In this document: piece after piece, positions 11,341 to 21,258 of the stretch
Numbering within the stretch: position 1 is the first letter of the stretch
Layout: each line of letters starts with the position of its first letter
Assembly: GCF_964340395.1 (NCBI RefSeq)
Contig: NC_135569.1
Location: forward strand, 18,501,457-18,565,456
From: Glandiceps talaboti
Taxonomy: Eukaryota; Hemichordata; Enteropneusta; Spengelidae
Length of the DNA stretch: 64,000 bases
Reading direction: 5' to 3'
Notes under the pieces: model-generated
The model's database searches: none
Seen by the model: the letters and a program-made list of their open reading frames with translations, nothing else
What the model was told of the DNA's origin: nothing
Program-made: the position numbers and the translations under genes

Positions 11341-11595
11341 TTTTTAGCACAACTGAACTGATAAGATTCATTAGTGTTATAGGCATTGCTAAGTGTCTCT
11401 GTCTGTCTCTGTGTATGTCAATCTGTGTGTGTGGGTGTGTATGTGTGCGTGCATGCGTGCGTGCGCACACGCCATGATATATACTACTAGATGTATTACC
11501 TCGGGTGTCTAGTTGAGAAAATTATTGTTCAAGTCAAAATGATCTTACCATTGGTGTGTCATTGGGGTCAAAAAACACATGAACACAGACAGATA
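11341..11595 (+). mobile_element. Family B repeat, 5' fragment in unit A
   Basis: TTTTTTTAGCACAACTGAAC, then GCATTGCTAAGTG, a GT/CTGT-rich microsatellite, then TGTATTACCTCGGGTGTCTA and TCAAAATGATCTTACC. The same fragment recurs in unit A' (16442-16692), so insertion preceded the unit duplication. Confidence 0.7.
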
Positions 11596-11912
11596 CATAC
11601 CTACATACATACATACATACATACTACATACATACATACATACATACATACATACATACACACACACATAAACAATTATATACAAACATACATACATACA
11701 TACATACATACATACATACATACATACACACATAAACAATTATATACATGTACATACACACATAAATAGTTATATACGTACGTACGTATGTACGACGTAC
11801 AAACATACATACATGAATACGTACGTGAAACGTACGTACGTACGTACGTACATAAATACGTACGTACGTACGTACGTACGTACAAACATACATACATACA
11901 TACATACATACA

Positions 11913-11944
<32 letters not shown>

Positions 11945-11945
11945 C
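11596..11945. repeat. (ATAC)n / (ACGT)n microsatellite block
   Basis: Long runs of ATAC, interrupted twice by CACACATAAACAATTATATA. At about 11775-11882 the unit changes to ACGT, giving self-complementary (ACGT)n stretches. The shorter equivalent in unit A' lies at 16712-16848. Confidence 0.95.
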
Positions 11946-12832
11946 AAACTGTTTTGGCAATTCAAGGAGAGGAAACAGTGTCGGAATGGGAGAACTCTTT
12001 TCCTTACGAAGTAGTAAATTAGTCACACTAAATATCTGCTTGCTTGATTGACTCTGGGATTTTTTGGCTGAAGTAGTCAGTTTTGGCGTTATGTAGAAGA
12101 TCTGTTATGTGGTTCTTTGCATCCTGATATAATTGTTTATGAACTGTCAAATTTGTCTTTCGCCATAAGTGCTCAGCATGACGACATTGTCGCTTTGCCT
12201 TCTCAGTCGTTTATAGAATTATACCAAAGATCACTTCGACAAGATGAAAGTCTCTGCGGCTTTACTGCCGCATGACTTACCATTTGAATTTAATGTCGAG
12301 ATCCTAGGCTGTTAAATGTTCAGATGGAGCTAGTATACTGTGAAGGTCTTCCATGCGGACAGTGTGATTTACATTATGAATGTTCTGTGTCATCTTCATG
12401 GTGATAATTGGAGGAGGTAGCGCCACATTGAGGTGACTGATAATGCAGAGATGGTTGGATATAATAACACCAGAAACTATTATAGACTGTACTAAGTCAC
12501 TTTTCAATCTATGCACTTAACCAATAATTATATCGACCATATATGTTCTGACTCCTTGTTAAGGGTTTGGGTACTATAGTCACATGTTCATGTGAATGTA
12601 TATCTATGACCCTCCTTCACCCCTTTAAAACCACTGTGGCTGGACCATCAGAATGTTGGCATTCTCAATATTAATGTTGAGTATATAGTTTGTTTGAGTG
12701 TGCAGTGTGATAGAAGCCATATAGAGATGGCTTTCATACTATGATTTGGTGTTTTATGTTGAATTAGGAAAATATCAGTATATTGAAAAAATACTTGCTA
12801 ATTTGTTGTGTATGTTTTGAAATTTGATATAC
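11946..12832. other. Unit A tail, no gene recognised
   Basis: Intron-like sequence duplicated with few differences in unit A' (16849-17730). The last part, with CTCCTTCACCCCTTTAAAAC, is also shared with B units (14226 and 15856 regions). Confidence 0.6.
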
Positions 12833-12939
12833 AGGATTTAAATTTTGTATGTACATGTATATATAGTATTTCCCAGAATATTAGGTTTGTAAATATGTTG
12901 GCACATTGCTAAATTCTTACTATATTGTTTATGGTATAG

Positions 12940-13080
12940 CAACAAGAAGCCCCCATTGGTAATGATGTACTGGTAGGCAAGGAATGTGTACTTGCCGTGA
13001 ACGATTATGTCGAGAAGAGTCCTCGCGAGGCGTCCATGAAGAAAGGTTATGTCCTGAATCTCGTCAATAGTGCTAACAAG
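12940..13080 (+). CDS. Spectrin SH3 first-half exon, copy 2
   Basis: Same 141-nt exon, acceptor GGTATAG, donor GTAATG. It differs from copy 1 at [17 protein letters not shown] (copy 1 [17 protein letters not shown]); KSPRE is the form closer to canonical spectrin, while Y replaces the conserved D of KKGD. Open and in phase with the DLNFRW exon at 13286. Confidence 0.85.
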
Positions 13081-13285
13081 GTAATGTCATTCCTGTACAT
13101 TTCTTATGTTATGTTATGTCATGTATGACTAGTGGGCATTCCATTCCATTTTATTGTTTCATTTTTTAGCACAACTAGTGTGATTTGATGTTTTATGTTG
13201 AATTAGGACAATTTAGTATATGTATAACAATCATTGAAAAAACACTTGCTAATCTGTTGTGTATGTTTTGAAATTTGATATACAG

Positions 13286-13377
13286 GATTTAAATTTCCGT
13301 TGGACAGCTTTGGAACAAGTGGCTGATGAATGTAGTACCAGTCTTGGCAGTGCTCATGATGTACACAGGTTCTTTAG
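13286..13377 (+). CDS. Spectrin-repeat exon DLNFRW, copy 1
   Basis: 92-nt exon, phase 0 to 2, acceptor GATATACAG, donor GTGAGA. It encodes DLNFRWTALEQVADECSTSL then GSAHDVHRFFR, helix C of one spectrin repeat running into helix A of the next (canonical LNxRWxxLxxLAxERxxxLGSAHEVQRFHR). In ordinary alpha-spectrin this segment lies downstream of the SH3 region, and its natural continuation is the DAxET exon, a relic of which is at 21259. Here it sits between the SH3 first half and the repeat-10 exon, where the SH3 second half should be. The phases (0 in, 2 out) are the same as for the true second-half exon at 19856. Confidence 0.85.
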
Positions 13378-13639
13378 GTGAGAAATAACTCTTGGGTAGA
13401 TTGTAAGTTTGTGTATGAGTGAGTAGATGAATTAGTGATAGCCAGCTAGGATAGAGTATGATATGTTGCTAATGATTTGGTATGACCGAAAATTCCACAG
13501 CTTTGTAGTATATGGAAAGTTTAGGGAATATAATATGAGCTATCAGATCTGACAAACCAAATACTGTGCATATTGACACACCAGTAACATTATCAAATTG
13601 GCTAAAGTAAAGTACTAAATGTGTTTAATTTCTGTTTAG

Positions 13640-13949
13640 ATACACACATTTGCTGGAGACAGCTAACAATAGAAAACAACGTTGTCTGGAAGACTCATGC
13701 AAACAACACATACAGAGATGTGAAGTACGTGATCTCTTAGTCTGGATGAATGATAAAGAGGCAATCACTGTCTCCTCTGAAGTCGGTGACGATTTGGGAC
13801 AAGTGGATGGTCAACAGAAGAAATTTGCTGATTTCCCCAAGGACTTGGCAGCCAACAATAAGGCCACACTGACAGAAATTATTGAAATTTCTACTGCCAT
13901 ACATGTTGAAAGTAGTCATGAAGTACAGTGTGTGGCTGCTTGTATCCAG
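13640..13949 (+). CDS. Spectrin repeat-10 exon, long form, copy 1
   Basis: 310-nt exon, phase 2 to 0, acceptor TGTTTAG, donor GTTAGC. It encodes YTHLLETANNRKQRCLEDSC and continues with LLVWMNDKEAITVSSEVGDD, LGQVDGQQKKFADFPKDLAA and VESSHEVQCVAACIQ. This matches the alpha-spectrin repeat after the SH3 domain (canonical YHSLLELGEKRK, WINEKEAAL, EVGADLEQVEVLQKKFDDFQ). Fully open, 103 codons plus one base. Confidence 0.87.
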
Positions 13950-14569
13950 GTTAGCAAGTGTACCATGCTATGATTAATTGAGTTTGGTCTTAAACCCCAA
14001 TGTTTGAATTCTATATAATCATATGAAACTTTGTAAACCAAAGATTTTAATGATTGAGAATATAGTAATAAAGTTTGAACATGATATTAAACTCTGGATA
14101 AAATTCTGTATTTTCATGAGCTTTCTGACTCTGTGTCTCTGGTGACATGATCGTCTGATGACACACTAGGATTTCTTTAGAAGATTGTTGTACATGTAGA
14201 TGTAAATGTGTATGAATGGCCGGCCTCCTTCACCCCTTTAAAACCACTGTGGCTTGACCACCAGAATTTTGGCATTCTCAATATTAATGTTGAGTATATA
14301 CATGTAGTTAGTTGGCGTGTACAGTCTAAGAAGAGTCATATAGACAGGGATTTCATAGTGTGATTTGATGTTTTATGTTGAATTAGGACAATTCCGTATA
14401 TGTATAACAATCATTGAAAAAACACTTGCTAATCTGTTGTGTATGTTTTGAAATTTGATATACAGGACTTGAATTTTGTATGTACATGTATATATAGTAT
14501 TTTCCAGAATATTAGGTTTGTAAATATGTTAGCACATTGCTAAATTCTTACTATATTGTTTATGGTACA
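13950..14569. other. Intron-like DNA inside unit B, including the unit junction
   Basis: Shares CTCCTTCACCCCTTTAAAAC and ATTCTCAATATTAATGTTGA with the ends of the other units. The DLNF exon stub (GACTTGAATTTT) at 14466-14477 marks the junction to the next unit. Confidence 0.6.
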
Positions 14570-14570
14570 G

Positions 14571-14711
14571 CAACAAGAAGAACCCATTGGTAATGATGTA
14601 CTGGTAGGCAAGGAATGTGTACTTGCCGTGAACGATTATGTCGAGAAGAGTCCTCGCGAGGTGTCCATTAAGAAAGGATATGTCCTGAATCTCGTCAATA
14701 GTGCTAACAAG
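14571..14711 (+). CDS. Spectrin SH3 first-half exon, copy 3
   Basis: Open 141-nt copy with [10 protein letters not shown] and [24 protein letters not shown] is the closest of the five copies to canonical REVTMKK. Acceptor GGTACAG and donor GTAATG intact. Confidence 0.85.
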
Positions 14712-14919
14712 GTAATGTCATTCCTGTACATTTCTTATGTTATGTTATGTCATGTATGCTGACTAGTGGGCACTCCATTCCATTTTATCGTTTCATTTTT
14801 TAGCACAACTAGTGTGATTTGGTGTTTTATGTTGAATTAGGACAATTTAGTATATGTATAACAATCATTGAAAAAGCACTTGCTAATCTGTTGTGTATGT
14901 TTTGAAATTTGATATACAG

Positions 14920-15011
14920 GATTTAAATTTCCGTTGGACAGCTTTGGAACAAGTGGCTGATGAATGTAGTACCAGTCTTGGCAGTGCTCATGATGTACAC
15001 AGGTTCTTTAG
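14920..15011 (+). CDS. Spectrin-repeat exon DLNFRW, copy 2
   Basis: Identical in sequence to copy 1 over the exon as far as I can see, with the same acceptor and GTGAGA donor. Phase 0 to 2. Confidence 0.85.
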
Positions 15012-15274
15012 GTGAGAAATAACTCTTGGGTAGATTGTAAGTTTGTGTATGAGTGAGTAGATGAATTAGTGATAGCCAGCTAGGATAGAGTATGATATGT
15101 TGCTAATGATTTGGTATGACCGAAAATTCCACAGCTTTGTAGTATATGGAAAGTTTAGGGAATATAATATGAGCTATCAGATCTGACAAACCAAATACTG
15201 TGCATATTGACACACCAGTAACATTATCAAATTGGCTAAAGTAAAGTACTAAAATGTGTTTAATTTCTGTTTAG

Positions 15275-15581
15275 ATACACACATTTGCTGGAGACAGCTA
15301 ACAATAGAAAACAACGTTGTCTGGAAGACTCATGCAAACAACACATACAGAGATGTGAAGTACGTGATCTCTTAGTCTGGATGAATGATAAAGAGGCAAT
15401 CACTGTCTCCTCTGAAGTCGGTGACGATTTGGGACAAGTGGATGGTCAACAGAAGAAATTTGCTGATTTCCCCAAGGACTTGGCAGCCAATAAGGCCACA
15501 CTGACAGAAATTATTGAAATTTCTACTGCCATACATGTTGAAAGTAGTCATGAAGTACAGTGTGTGGCTGCTTGTATTCAG
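15275..15581 (+). CDS. Spectrin repeat-10 exon, long form, copy 2
   Basis: As the copy at 13640 but one codon shorter (DLAANKATL against DLAANNKATL, loss of one AAT). Frame kept; acceptor TGTTTAG and donor GTTAGC intact. Confidence 0.87.
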
Positions 15582-16216
15582 GTTAGCAAGTGTACCATGC
15601 TATGATTAATTGAGTTTGGTCTTAAACCCCAATGTTTGAATTCTATATAATCATATGAAACTTTGTAAACCAAAGATTTTAATGATTGAGAATATAGTAA
15701 TAAAGTTTGAACATGATATTAAACTCTGGATAAAATTCTGTATTTTCATGAGCTTTCTGACTCTGTCTCTGGTGACATAATCGTCTGATGACATACTGGG
15801 ATTTCTTTAGAAGATTGTTGTACATGTAGATGTAAATGTGTATGAATGGCCGGCCTCCTTCACCCCTTTAAAACCACTGTGGCTTGACCACCAGAATTTT
15901 GGCATTCTCAATATTAATGTTGAGTATACATGTATATACACATAGTTAGTTGGCGTGTACAGTCTAAGAAGAGTCATATAGACAGGGATTTCATAGTGAG
16001 ATTTGGTGTTTTATGTTGAATTAGGACGTACAATTCAGTGTATATGTATAACAATCATTGGAAAAACACTTGCTAATTTGTTGTGTATGTTTTTTGAAAT
16101 TTGATATACAGGACTTGAATTTTGTATGTACATGTATATATAGTATTTTCCAGAATATTAGGTTTGTAAATATGTTAGCACATTGCTAAATTCTTACTAT
16201 ATTGTTTATGGTACAG
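15582..16216. other. Intron-like DNA inside unit B', including the unit junction
   Basis: Counterpart of 13950-14569 with small indels; DLNF exon stub (GACTTGAATTTT) at 16112-16123. Confidence 0.6.
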
Positions 16217-16357
16217 CAACAAGAAGAACCCATTGGTAATGATGTACTGGTAGGCAAGGAATGTGTACTTGCCGTGAACGATTATGTCGAGGAGAGTCCT
16301 TGTGAGGCGTCCATGAAGAAAGGTGACGTCCTGAATCTCGTCAATAGTGCTAACAAG
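16217..16357 (+). CDS. Spectrin SH3 first-half exon, copy 4
   Basis: Open copy with [10 protein letters not shown] and [17 protein letters not shown]. It groups with copy 1 after the first residues, and like copy 1 it is followed by a family B fragment and ATAC microsatellites, confirming the A-type unit duplication. Confidence 0.85.
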
Positions 16358-16441
16358 GTAATGTCATTCCTGTACATTTCTTATGTTATGTTATGTCATG
16401 TATGCTGACTAGTGGGCATTCCATTCCATTTTATCGTTTCA

Positions 16442-16692
16442 TTTTTTTTAGCACAACTGAACTGATAAGATTCATTAGTGTTATAGGCATTGCTAAGTGT
16501 CTCTGTCTGTGTCTGTGTATGTCAATATGTGTGTGTGGGTGTGTGTGTATGTGTGCGTGCATGCGTGCGTGCGCACACGCCATGATATTTGGTACTACTA
16601 GATGTATTACCTCGGGTGTCTAGTTGAGAAAATTATTGTTCAAGTCAAAATGATCTTACCATTGGTGTGTCATTGGGGTCAAAAAACACATG
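16442..16692 (+). mobile_element. Family B repeat, 5' fragment in unit A'
   Basis: Duplicate of 11341-11595, including the GT/CTGT microsatellite and the GTGCGTGCATGCGTGCGTGC tract. Confidence 0.7.
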
Positions 16693-16711
16693 AACACAGA
16701 CAGATACATAC

Positions 16712-16848
16712 CTACATACATACATACATACATACTACATACACATACATACATACATACATACATACATACACACACACATAAACAATTATATACATAC
16801 ATACATACATACATACATACATACATACATACATACATACATACAAAC
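16712..16848. repeat. (ATAC)n microsatellite
   Basis: Shorter equivalent of 11596-11945; the (ACGT)n part is absent, the main length difference between A and A'. Confidence 0.95.
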
Positions 16849-17842
16849 TGTTTTGGCAATTCAAGGAGAGGAAACAGTGTCGGAATGGGAGAACTCTTTT
16901 CTTTACGAAGTAGTAAATTAGTCACACTAATATCTGCTTGCTTGATTGACTCTGGGATTTTTTGGCTGAAGTAGTCAGTTTTGGCGTTATGTAGAAGATC
17001 TGTGGTTCTTTGCATCCTGATATAATTGTTTATGAACTGTCAAATTTGTCTTTCGCCATAAGTGCTCAGCATGACGACATTGTCGTTTTGCCTTCTCAGT
17101 CTGTCGTTTATAGAATTATACCAAAGATCACTTCGACGAGATGAAAGTCTCTGCGGCTTTACTGGCGCATGACTTACCATTTGAGTTTAATGTCGAGATC
17201 CTAGGCTGTTAAATGATCAGATGGAGCTAGTATACTGTGAAGGTCTTCCATGCGGACAGTGTGATTAACATTATGAATGTTCTGTGTCATCTTCATGGTG
17301 ATAATTGGAGGAGGTAGCGCCACATTGAGGTGACTGATAATGCAGAGATGGTTGGATATAATAACACCAGAAACTATTATAGACTGTACTAAGTCACTTT
17401 TCAATCTATGCACTTAACCAATAATTATATCGACCATATATGTTCTGACTCCTTGTTAAGGGTTTGGGTACTATAGTCACATGTTCATGTGAATGTATAT
17501 CTATGACCTCCTTCACCCCTTTAAAACCACTGTGGCTGGACCATCAGAATGTTGGCATTCTCAATATTAATGTTGAGTATATAGTTTGTTTGAGTGTGCA
17601 GTGTGATAGAAGCCATATAGAGATGGCTTTCATACTATGATTTGGTGTTTTATGTTGAATTAGGAAAATATCAGTATATTGAAAAAATACTTGCTAATTT
17701 GTTGTGTATGTTTTGAAATTTGATATACAGGACTTGAATTTTGTATGTACATGTATATATATAGTATTAAATTTCCCAGAATATTAGGTTTGTAAATATG
17801 TTAGCACATTGCTAAATTCTTACTATATTGTTTATGGTACAG
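16849..17842. other. Unit A' tail and junction, no gene recognised
   Basis: Near-identical to 11946-12939. DLNF exon stub (GACTTGAATTTT) at 17731-17742. Confidence 0.6.
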
Positions 17843-17983
17843 CAACAAGAAGCCCCCATTGGTAATGATGTACTGGTAGGCAAGGAATGTGTACTTGCCG
17901 TGAACGATTATGTCGAGAAGAGTCCTCGCGAGGCGTCCATGAAGAAAGGTTATGTCCTGACCCTCATCAATAGTGCTAACAAG
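17843..17983 (+). CDS. Spectrin SH3 first-half exon, copy 5
   Basis: Open copy with [17 protein letters not shown] and LINSANK. The T of VLT restores a canonical residue (DILTLLNSTNK). This is the copy nearest the true second-half exon at 19856, 1.9 kb downstream. Confidence 0.85.
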
Positions 17984-18187
17984 GTAATGTCATTCCTGTA
18001 CATTTCTTATGTTAAGTTATGTCATGTATGCTGACTTAGTGGGCATTCCATTTTATCGTTTCATTTTTTAGCACAACTAGTGTGATTTGGTGTTTTATGT
18101 TGAATTAGGACAATTTAGTATATGTATAACAATCATTGAAAAAACACTTGCTAATCTGTTGTGTATGTTTTGAAATTTGATATACAG

Positions 18188-18279
18188 GATTTAAATTTCC
18201 GTTGGACAGCTTTGGAACAAGTGGCTGATGAATGTAGTACCAGTCTTGGCAATGCTCATGATGTACACAGGTTCTTTAG
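18188..18279 (+). CDS. Spectrin-repeat exon DLNFRW, copy 3
   Basis: One visible change from copies 1 and 2, LGNAHD for LGSAHD. Splice sites and phases kept. Confidence 0.85.
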
Positions 18280-18542
18280 GTGAGAAATAACTCTTGGGTA
18301 GATTGTAAGTGTGTGTATGAGTGAGTAGATGAATTAGTGATAGCCAGCTAGGATAGAGTATGATATGTTGCTAATGATTTGGTATGACCGAAAATTCCAC
18401 AGCTTTGTAGTATATGGAAAGTTTAGGGAATATAATATGAGCTATCAGATCTGACAAACCAAATTCTGTACATATTGACACACCAGTAACATTATCAAAT
18501 TGGCTAAAGTAAAGTACTAAAATGTGTTTAATTTCTGTTTAG

Positions 18543-18738
18543 ATACACACATTTGCTGGAGATAGCCAATAAAAGAAAACGTTGTCTGGAAGATTCATTG
18601 ACTCAACACATGCTGAGACGTGAAGCTGGTGATCTCTTGGCAGCCAACAAGACCAGACTGACAGAAATTAATGAAATGACTACCGCCATCCAAGTTGAAA
18701 GGAGTCAAGAAGTACAGAGTGTAGCTGCTCATATCCAG
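18543..18738 (+). CDS. Spectrin repeat-10 exon, short form, copy 1
   Basis: 196-nt exon, phase 2 to 0. It encodes YTHLLEIANKRKRCLEDSLT, QHMLRREAGDLLAANKTRL and VERSQEVQSVAAHIQ. Against the long form it lacks exactly 36 codons (from VWMNDKE to DFPKDL), an in-frame deletion with CTT microhomology at the ends (GATCTCTT and GGACTTGGC). The lost part is helix A/B with the conserved Trp, so a repeat built from it could not fold normally. Splice sites remain. Confidence 0.85.
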
Positions 18739-18782
18739 GTTAGGATGTGTTCTATGCTATGATTAATTGAGTTGGGTCTTAA

Positions 18783-19122
18783 AGTGGCCATATGGATGAG
18801 AATTGGGGTATTTGTTTTGGATTTTTAATTTATAAAACAATTTTATCATGGCTTCCTACTTGAAAAATCAGTATGAAACAACATATGCCAAGTCCTTGTT
18901 TGTAACTCAATAAATGGCAAAAGACCGGTAAGTATGAAAAATGTTTGATATTGTACGTACAATAACAAACTTTGTGACACGTTTTTTTAAATAGATATTT
19001 GCAGTATATTGAATTACAAACACAGAATCCACCTAAGTTGTTTCACTTTGACTTTTCAAGTATGAAGCCATGATAAAATTATATTATAAATTTCAAATCC
19101 ATTTCTCATTCAAATGGCCACT
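18783..19122. mobile_element. 340-bp MITE-like TIR element in the spectrin array
   Basis: Ends are inverted: AGTGGCCATATGGATGAGAA at 18783 against AGTGGCCATTTGAATGAGAA read from 19122. Compared with the long-form copies, it replaces a few bases between GGTCTTA and TGTTTGAATTC. No clear target duplication. Confidence 0.65.
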
Positions 19123-19454
19123 GTTTGAATTCTACATAAATGAATGAAATTTTGTAAAGCAGGGATTTTAACGATTGGGAATATAGTTATAAAGTTTGAG
19201 CATGATATAAAACTCTGGATAAATTCTGTATTTTCATAAGATTTAAGTTTAAGACTCTTTAGTCCCTGGTCACATGATCTTGTGATGACGTAGGGATAAA
19301 ATGTCTTTAGAAGATTGTTGCTGTTGTGGCCCTCTCACTGTTACTGCTGAGTATTGGGGTCCAGATCGTTCTGTAATAGAAGCATCTGACTGGACTGGAA
19401 TAATATGAGAAGAGAACTTTGAATCAAATCTAAATTTCACAATTTAAATTGTTT
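19123..19454. other. Spectrin intron, no feature recognised
   Basis: Diverged continuation of the intron that follows the repeat-10 exon (compare 14000-14200). Confidence 0.4.
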
Positions 19455-19790
19455 ATTTAGCATTCATGTAAGAATAAATTATACCATGCATGAACCAAAC
19501 TAAACCAAAAATATGGATTATATGGTCATTCTATGTCAAGACAACATGTGTCTGTGTCATTGGTTCTGTTGTGTTAAAAATTGCCCTTACTTTCCCCAAT
19601 CTTACTGGATATGGTACTTCATTGTAGAATCATTATTCCCAACATATTTCTTCATTCAGCCGGAAACTATTCGTGACCTCTAAGGGTAGTCACTCCTCAA
19701 GTGACTCATCATGACAAGGGCCCCTTAGGTTACTTGTATTTTCCTTGGCTGAATGAAGAAAAATATTTGGGAATTATATATAAGTTTACA
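19455..19790. repeat. Family G dispersed repeat with foldback core, copy 1
   Basis: Similar to 63165-63520. The core 19636-19773 folds back: TTCCCAACATATTTCTTCAT at the left matches the complement of the right end (CTGAATGAAGAAAAATATTT), with internal GACCTCTAAGGG against CCCCTTAGGTTAC. A 138-bp hairpin element within a longer dispersed family. Confidence 0.65.
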
Positions 19791-19855
19791 AATGATACTC
19801 TGGTGTTTCTGTCAGCAAGAAACCCATAAGATATTTTATATGTTTATGTTGATAG

Positions 19856-20007
19856 GACCAGTGGAACGTTGAAGTAAATGATCAAGGTTTTGTACCAGCA
19901 ACTGAGAAGATAGATTCAGTGCAGTCCTCATCCCAGGGTAACTTGGCTGATGAAGTCAATAGTATTGCCAACAGACAGAGACAGAGACAGAGACAGATCG
20001 AAGATCA
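19856..20007 (+). CDS. Spectrin SH3 second-half exon
   Basis: 152-nt exon, phase 0 to 2, acceptor TTGATAG, donor GTAAGT. It encodes DQWNVEVNDQGFVPATEKID then SVQSSSQGNLADEVNSIANR and a run of RQ pairs before IEDQ. Canonical alpha-spectrin reads [20 protein letters not shown] then ...RQEQIDNQ. Changes: WW becomes QW, PAAYVKK becomes PATEK (the conserved Tyr lost), and an AGACAG microsatellite expands RQ. Its ends fit the SH3 first-half exons (phase 0) and the repeat-10 exon at 20383 (phase 2, DQ-YTHLLE). This is the only second-half exon found, so the domain can be completed only once. Confidence 0.87.
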
Positions 20008-20382
20008 GTAAGTTACTATAATTATCACCATGGGTTTCTTACAGAGAAGTTGCACAATGTTGATGGAAGAAAGTCATGAAATTTACATTTTAGATGCAGC
20101 ATTTTAGCAAAGATTTTTGAACCTTTGTAACATTGACTATAGTTTGATAGGGAACCCTGGTAAAACAGCTATGGAATTCTGGGACATTTGACCTACTTCC
20201 CAGCTTGACAATGATGTATAGAATGTTGCAGGCAAACCTAAGTAAGTTTAGTGACCTCAAAAAAGATTTTTTGACAAGTTTGTGATGAAGCACTATATAC
20301 ATTGTACTATCCATTCGACACACCTGTAACGTTATCAAATTGGCTAAAGTAAAGTGCTAAAATGTGTTTAATTTCTGTTTAG
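20008..20382. other. Intron between SH3 second-half and repeat-10 exons
   Basis: Last part (TATCAAATTGGCTAAAGTAA onward) matches the intron before the other repeat-10 exons. Nothing else recognised. Confidence 0.5.
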
Positions 20383-20578
20383 ATACACACATTTGCTGGA
20401 GATAGCCAATAAAAGAAAACGTTGTCTGGAAGATTCATGGACTCAACACATGCTGAGACGTGAAGCTGGTGATCTCTTGGCAGCCAACAAGACCAGACTG
20501 ACAGAAATTAATGAAATGACTACCGCCATACAAGTTGAAAGAAGTCAAGAAGTACAGAGTGTGGCTGCTCATATCCAG
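20383..20578 (+). CDS. Spectrin repeat-10 exon, short form, copy 2
   Basis: Same 36-codon deletion as 18543-18738, and YTHLLEIANKRKRCLEDSWT (W for L at the end). The shared deletion shows that the two copies derive from one deleted ancestor. Phase 2 to 0, donor GTTAGG. Confidence 0.85.
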
Positions 20579-20622
20579 GTTAGGATGTGTTCTATGCTAT
20601 GATTAATTGAGTTGGGTCTTAA

Positions 20623-20800
20623 AGTGGCCATATGGATGAGAATTGGGGTATTTGTTTTGATTTTGATGTATGAAAAAACATATGCCAAGTCCTTGTTTCA
20701 ATAAATGGCAAAAGATCGGTAAGTGTGAAAAATGTTTGTTATCGTATGTACAATAACAAACTTTTTGACACTTTTGTTAGATTTTGGCAATGTATTGAGT
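20623..20800. mobile_element. Truncated copy of the 340-bp TIR element
   Basis: AAAGTGGCCATATGGATGAG with the same left flank as 18770, so it was copied with the exon and is not an independent insertion. It breaks off before its right TIR. Confidence 0.6.
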
Positions 20801-20810
20801 TAAAAACACT

Positions 20811-20867
20811 GACTGATGAATGAAGTACCAGATTTGGCAGTGCTCATGAAGTACACAGGTTCTTTAG
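20811..20867 (+). pseudogene. Degenerate DLNFRW exon relic
   Basis: ACTGATGAATGAAGTACC...CACAGGTTCTTTAG followed by GTGAGA. It matches the 3' part of the DLNFRW exon, but TGT has become TGA, giving a stop. The 5' part and acceptor are lost. Confidence 0.75.
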
Positions 20868-21258
20868 GTGAGAAATAACTAGATCATGTGTGTGATTGAG
20901 TGGGGGGGGGGGGGAGTGATAGGCAGCTAGGAGATGCATGGAGGATGATATGTTGGTAATGACTCCTATTGCATATTCGGTATGACAGAAAATTCTGCAG
21001 CTTTGTAGATGGAAAGATCAGGGAATATTATATATGAAAGTAATTAGTTTTTTTCTGTTACATATTATCTACTGTTATGATATTGGTCATGTAGTTTTAT
21101 TACTATCATGTGTCTAGGTATAATTTGGGAAAATATTGTAGTATTAAAAGCATGTAAGAATAGAAAGTGACCTCAACTCCATTTCTTCATAGTTTACACA
21201 GGAACACAGTTATAGATGTCCACTTCAATTGAATAGTGTTCTTTTTTGTCTATTCCAG

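Larger units (their letters stand above)
11016..18780 (+). repeat. Tandem array of spectrin exon units (A, B, B', A', B'')
   Basis: Five head-to-tail units each begin at the same junction, TTTTGTATGTACATG: A 11016-12842, B 12843-14473, B' 14474-16119, A' 16120-17738, B'' from 17739. Each has a first-half SH3 exon. B-type units also carry the DLNFRW exon and a repeat-10 exon. A-type units carry instead a family B repeat and ATAC microsatellites. At each internal junction the first about 11 nt of the DLNFRW exon (GATTTAAATTT or GACTTGAATTT) run directly into the intron lying upstream of the SH3 exon, so one original breakpoint was amplified, most simply by unequal crossing-over. In B units TTTTTTAGCACAACT is fused to TGTGATTTG, which suggests B arose from A by deletion starting in the family B insert. 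Confidence 0.9.

Noticed and set aside
11491-12051. Long YIHTYIHT / CMYVCMYV reading frames on both strands
   Set aside because: Direct translation of (ATAC)n microsatellites; no start, splice or family evidence.
18783-19122. TTAA target duplication for the 340-bp element
   Set aside because: TTAA is present at the left only; the right flank is GTTTG.
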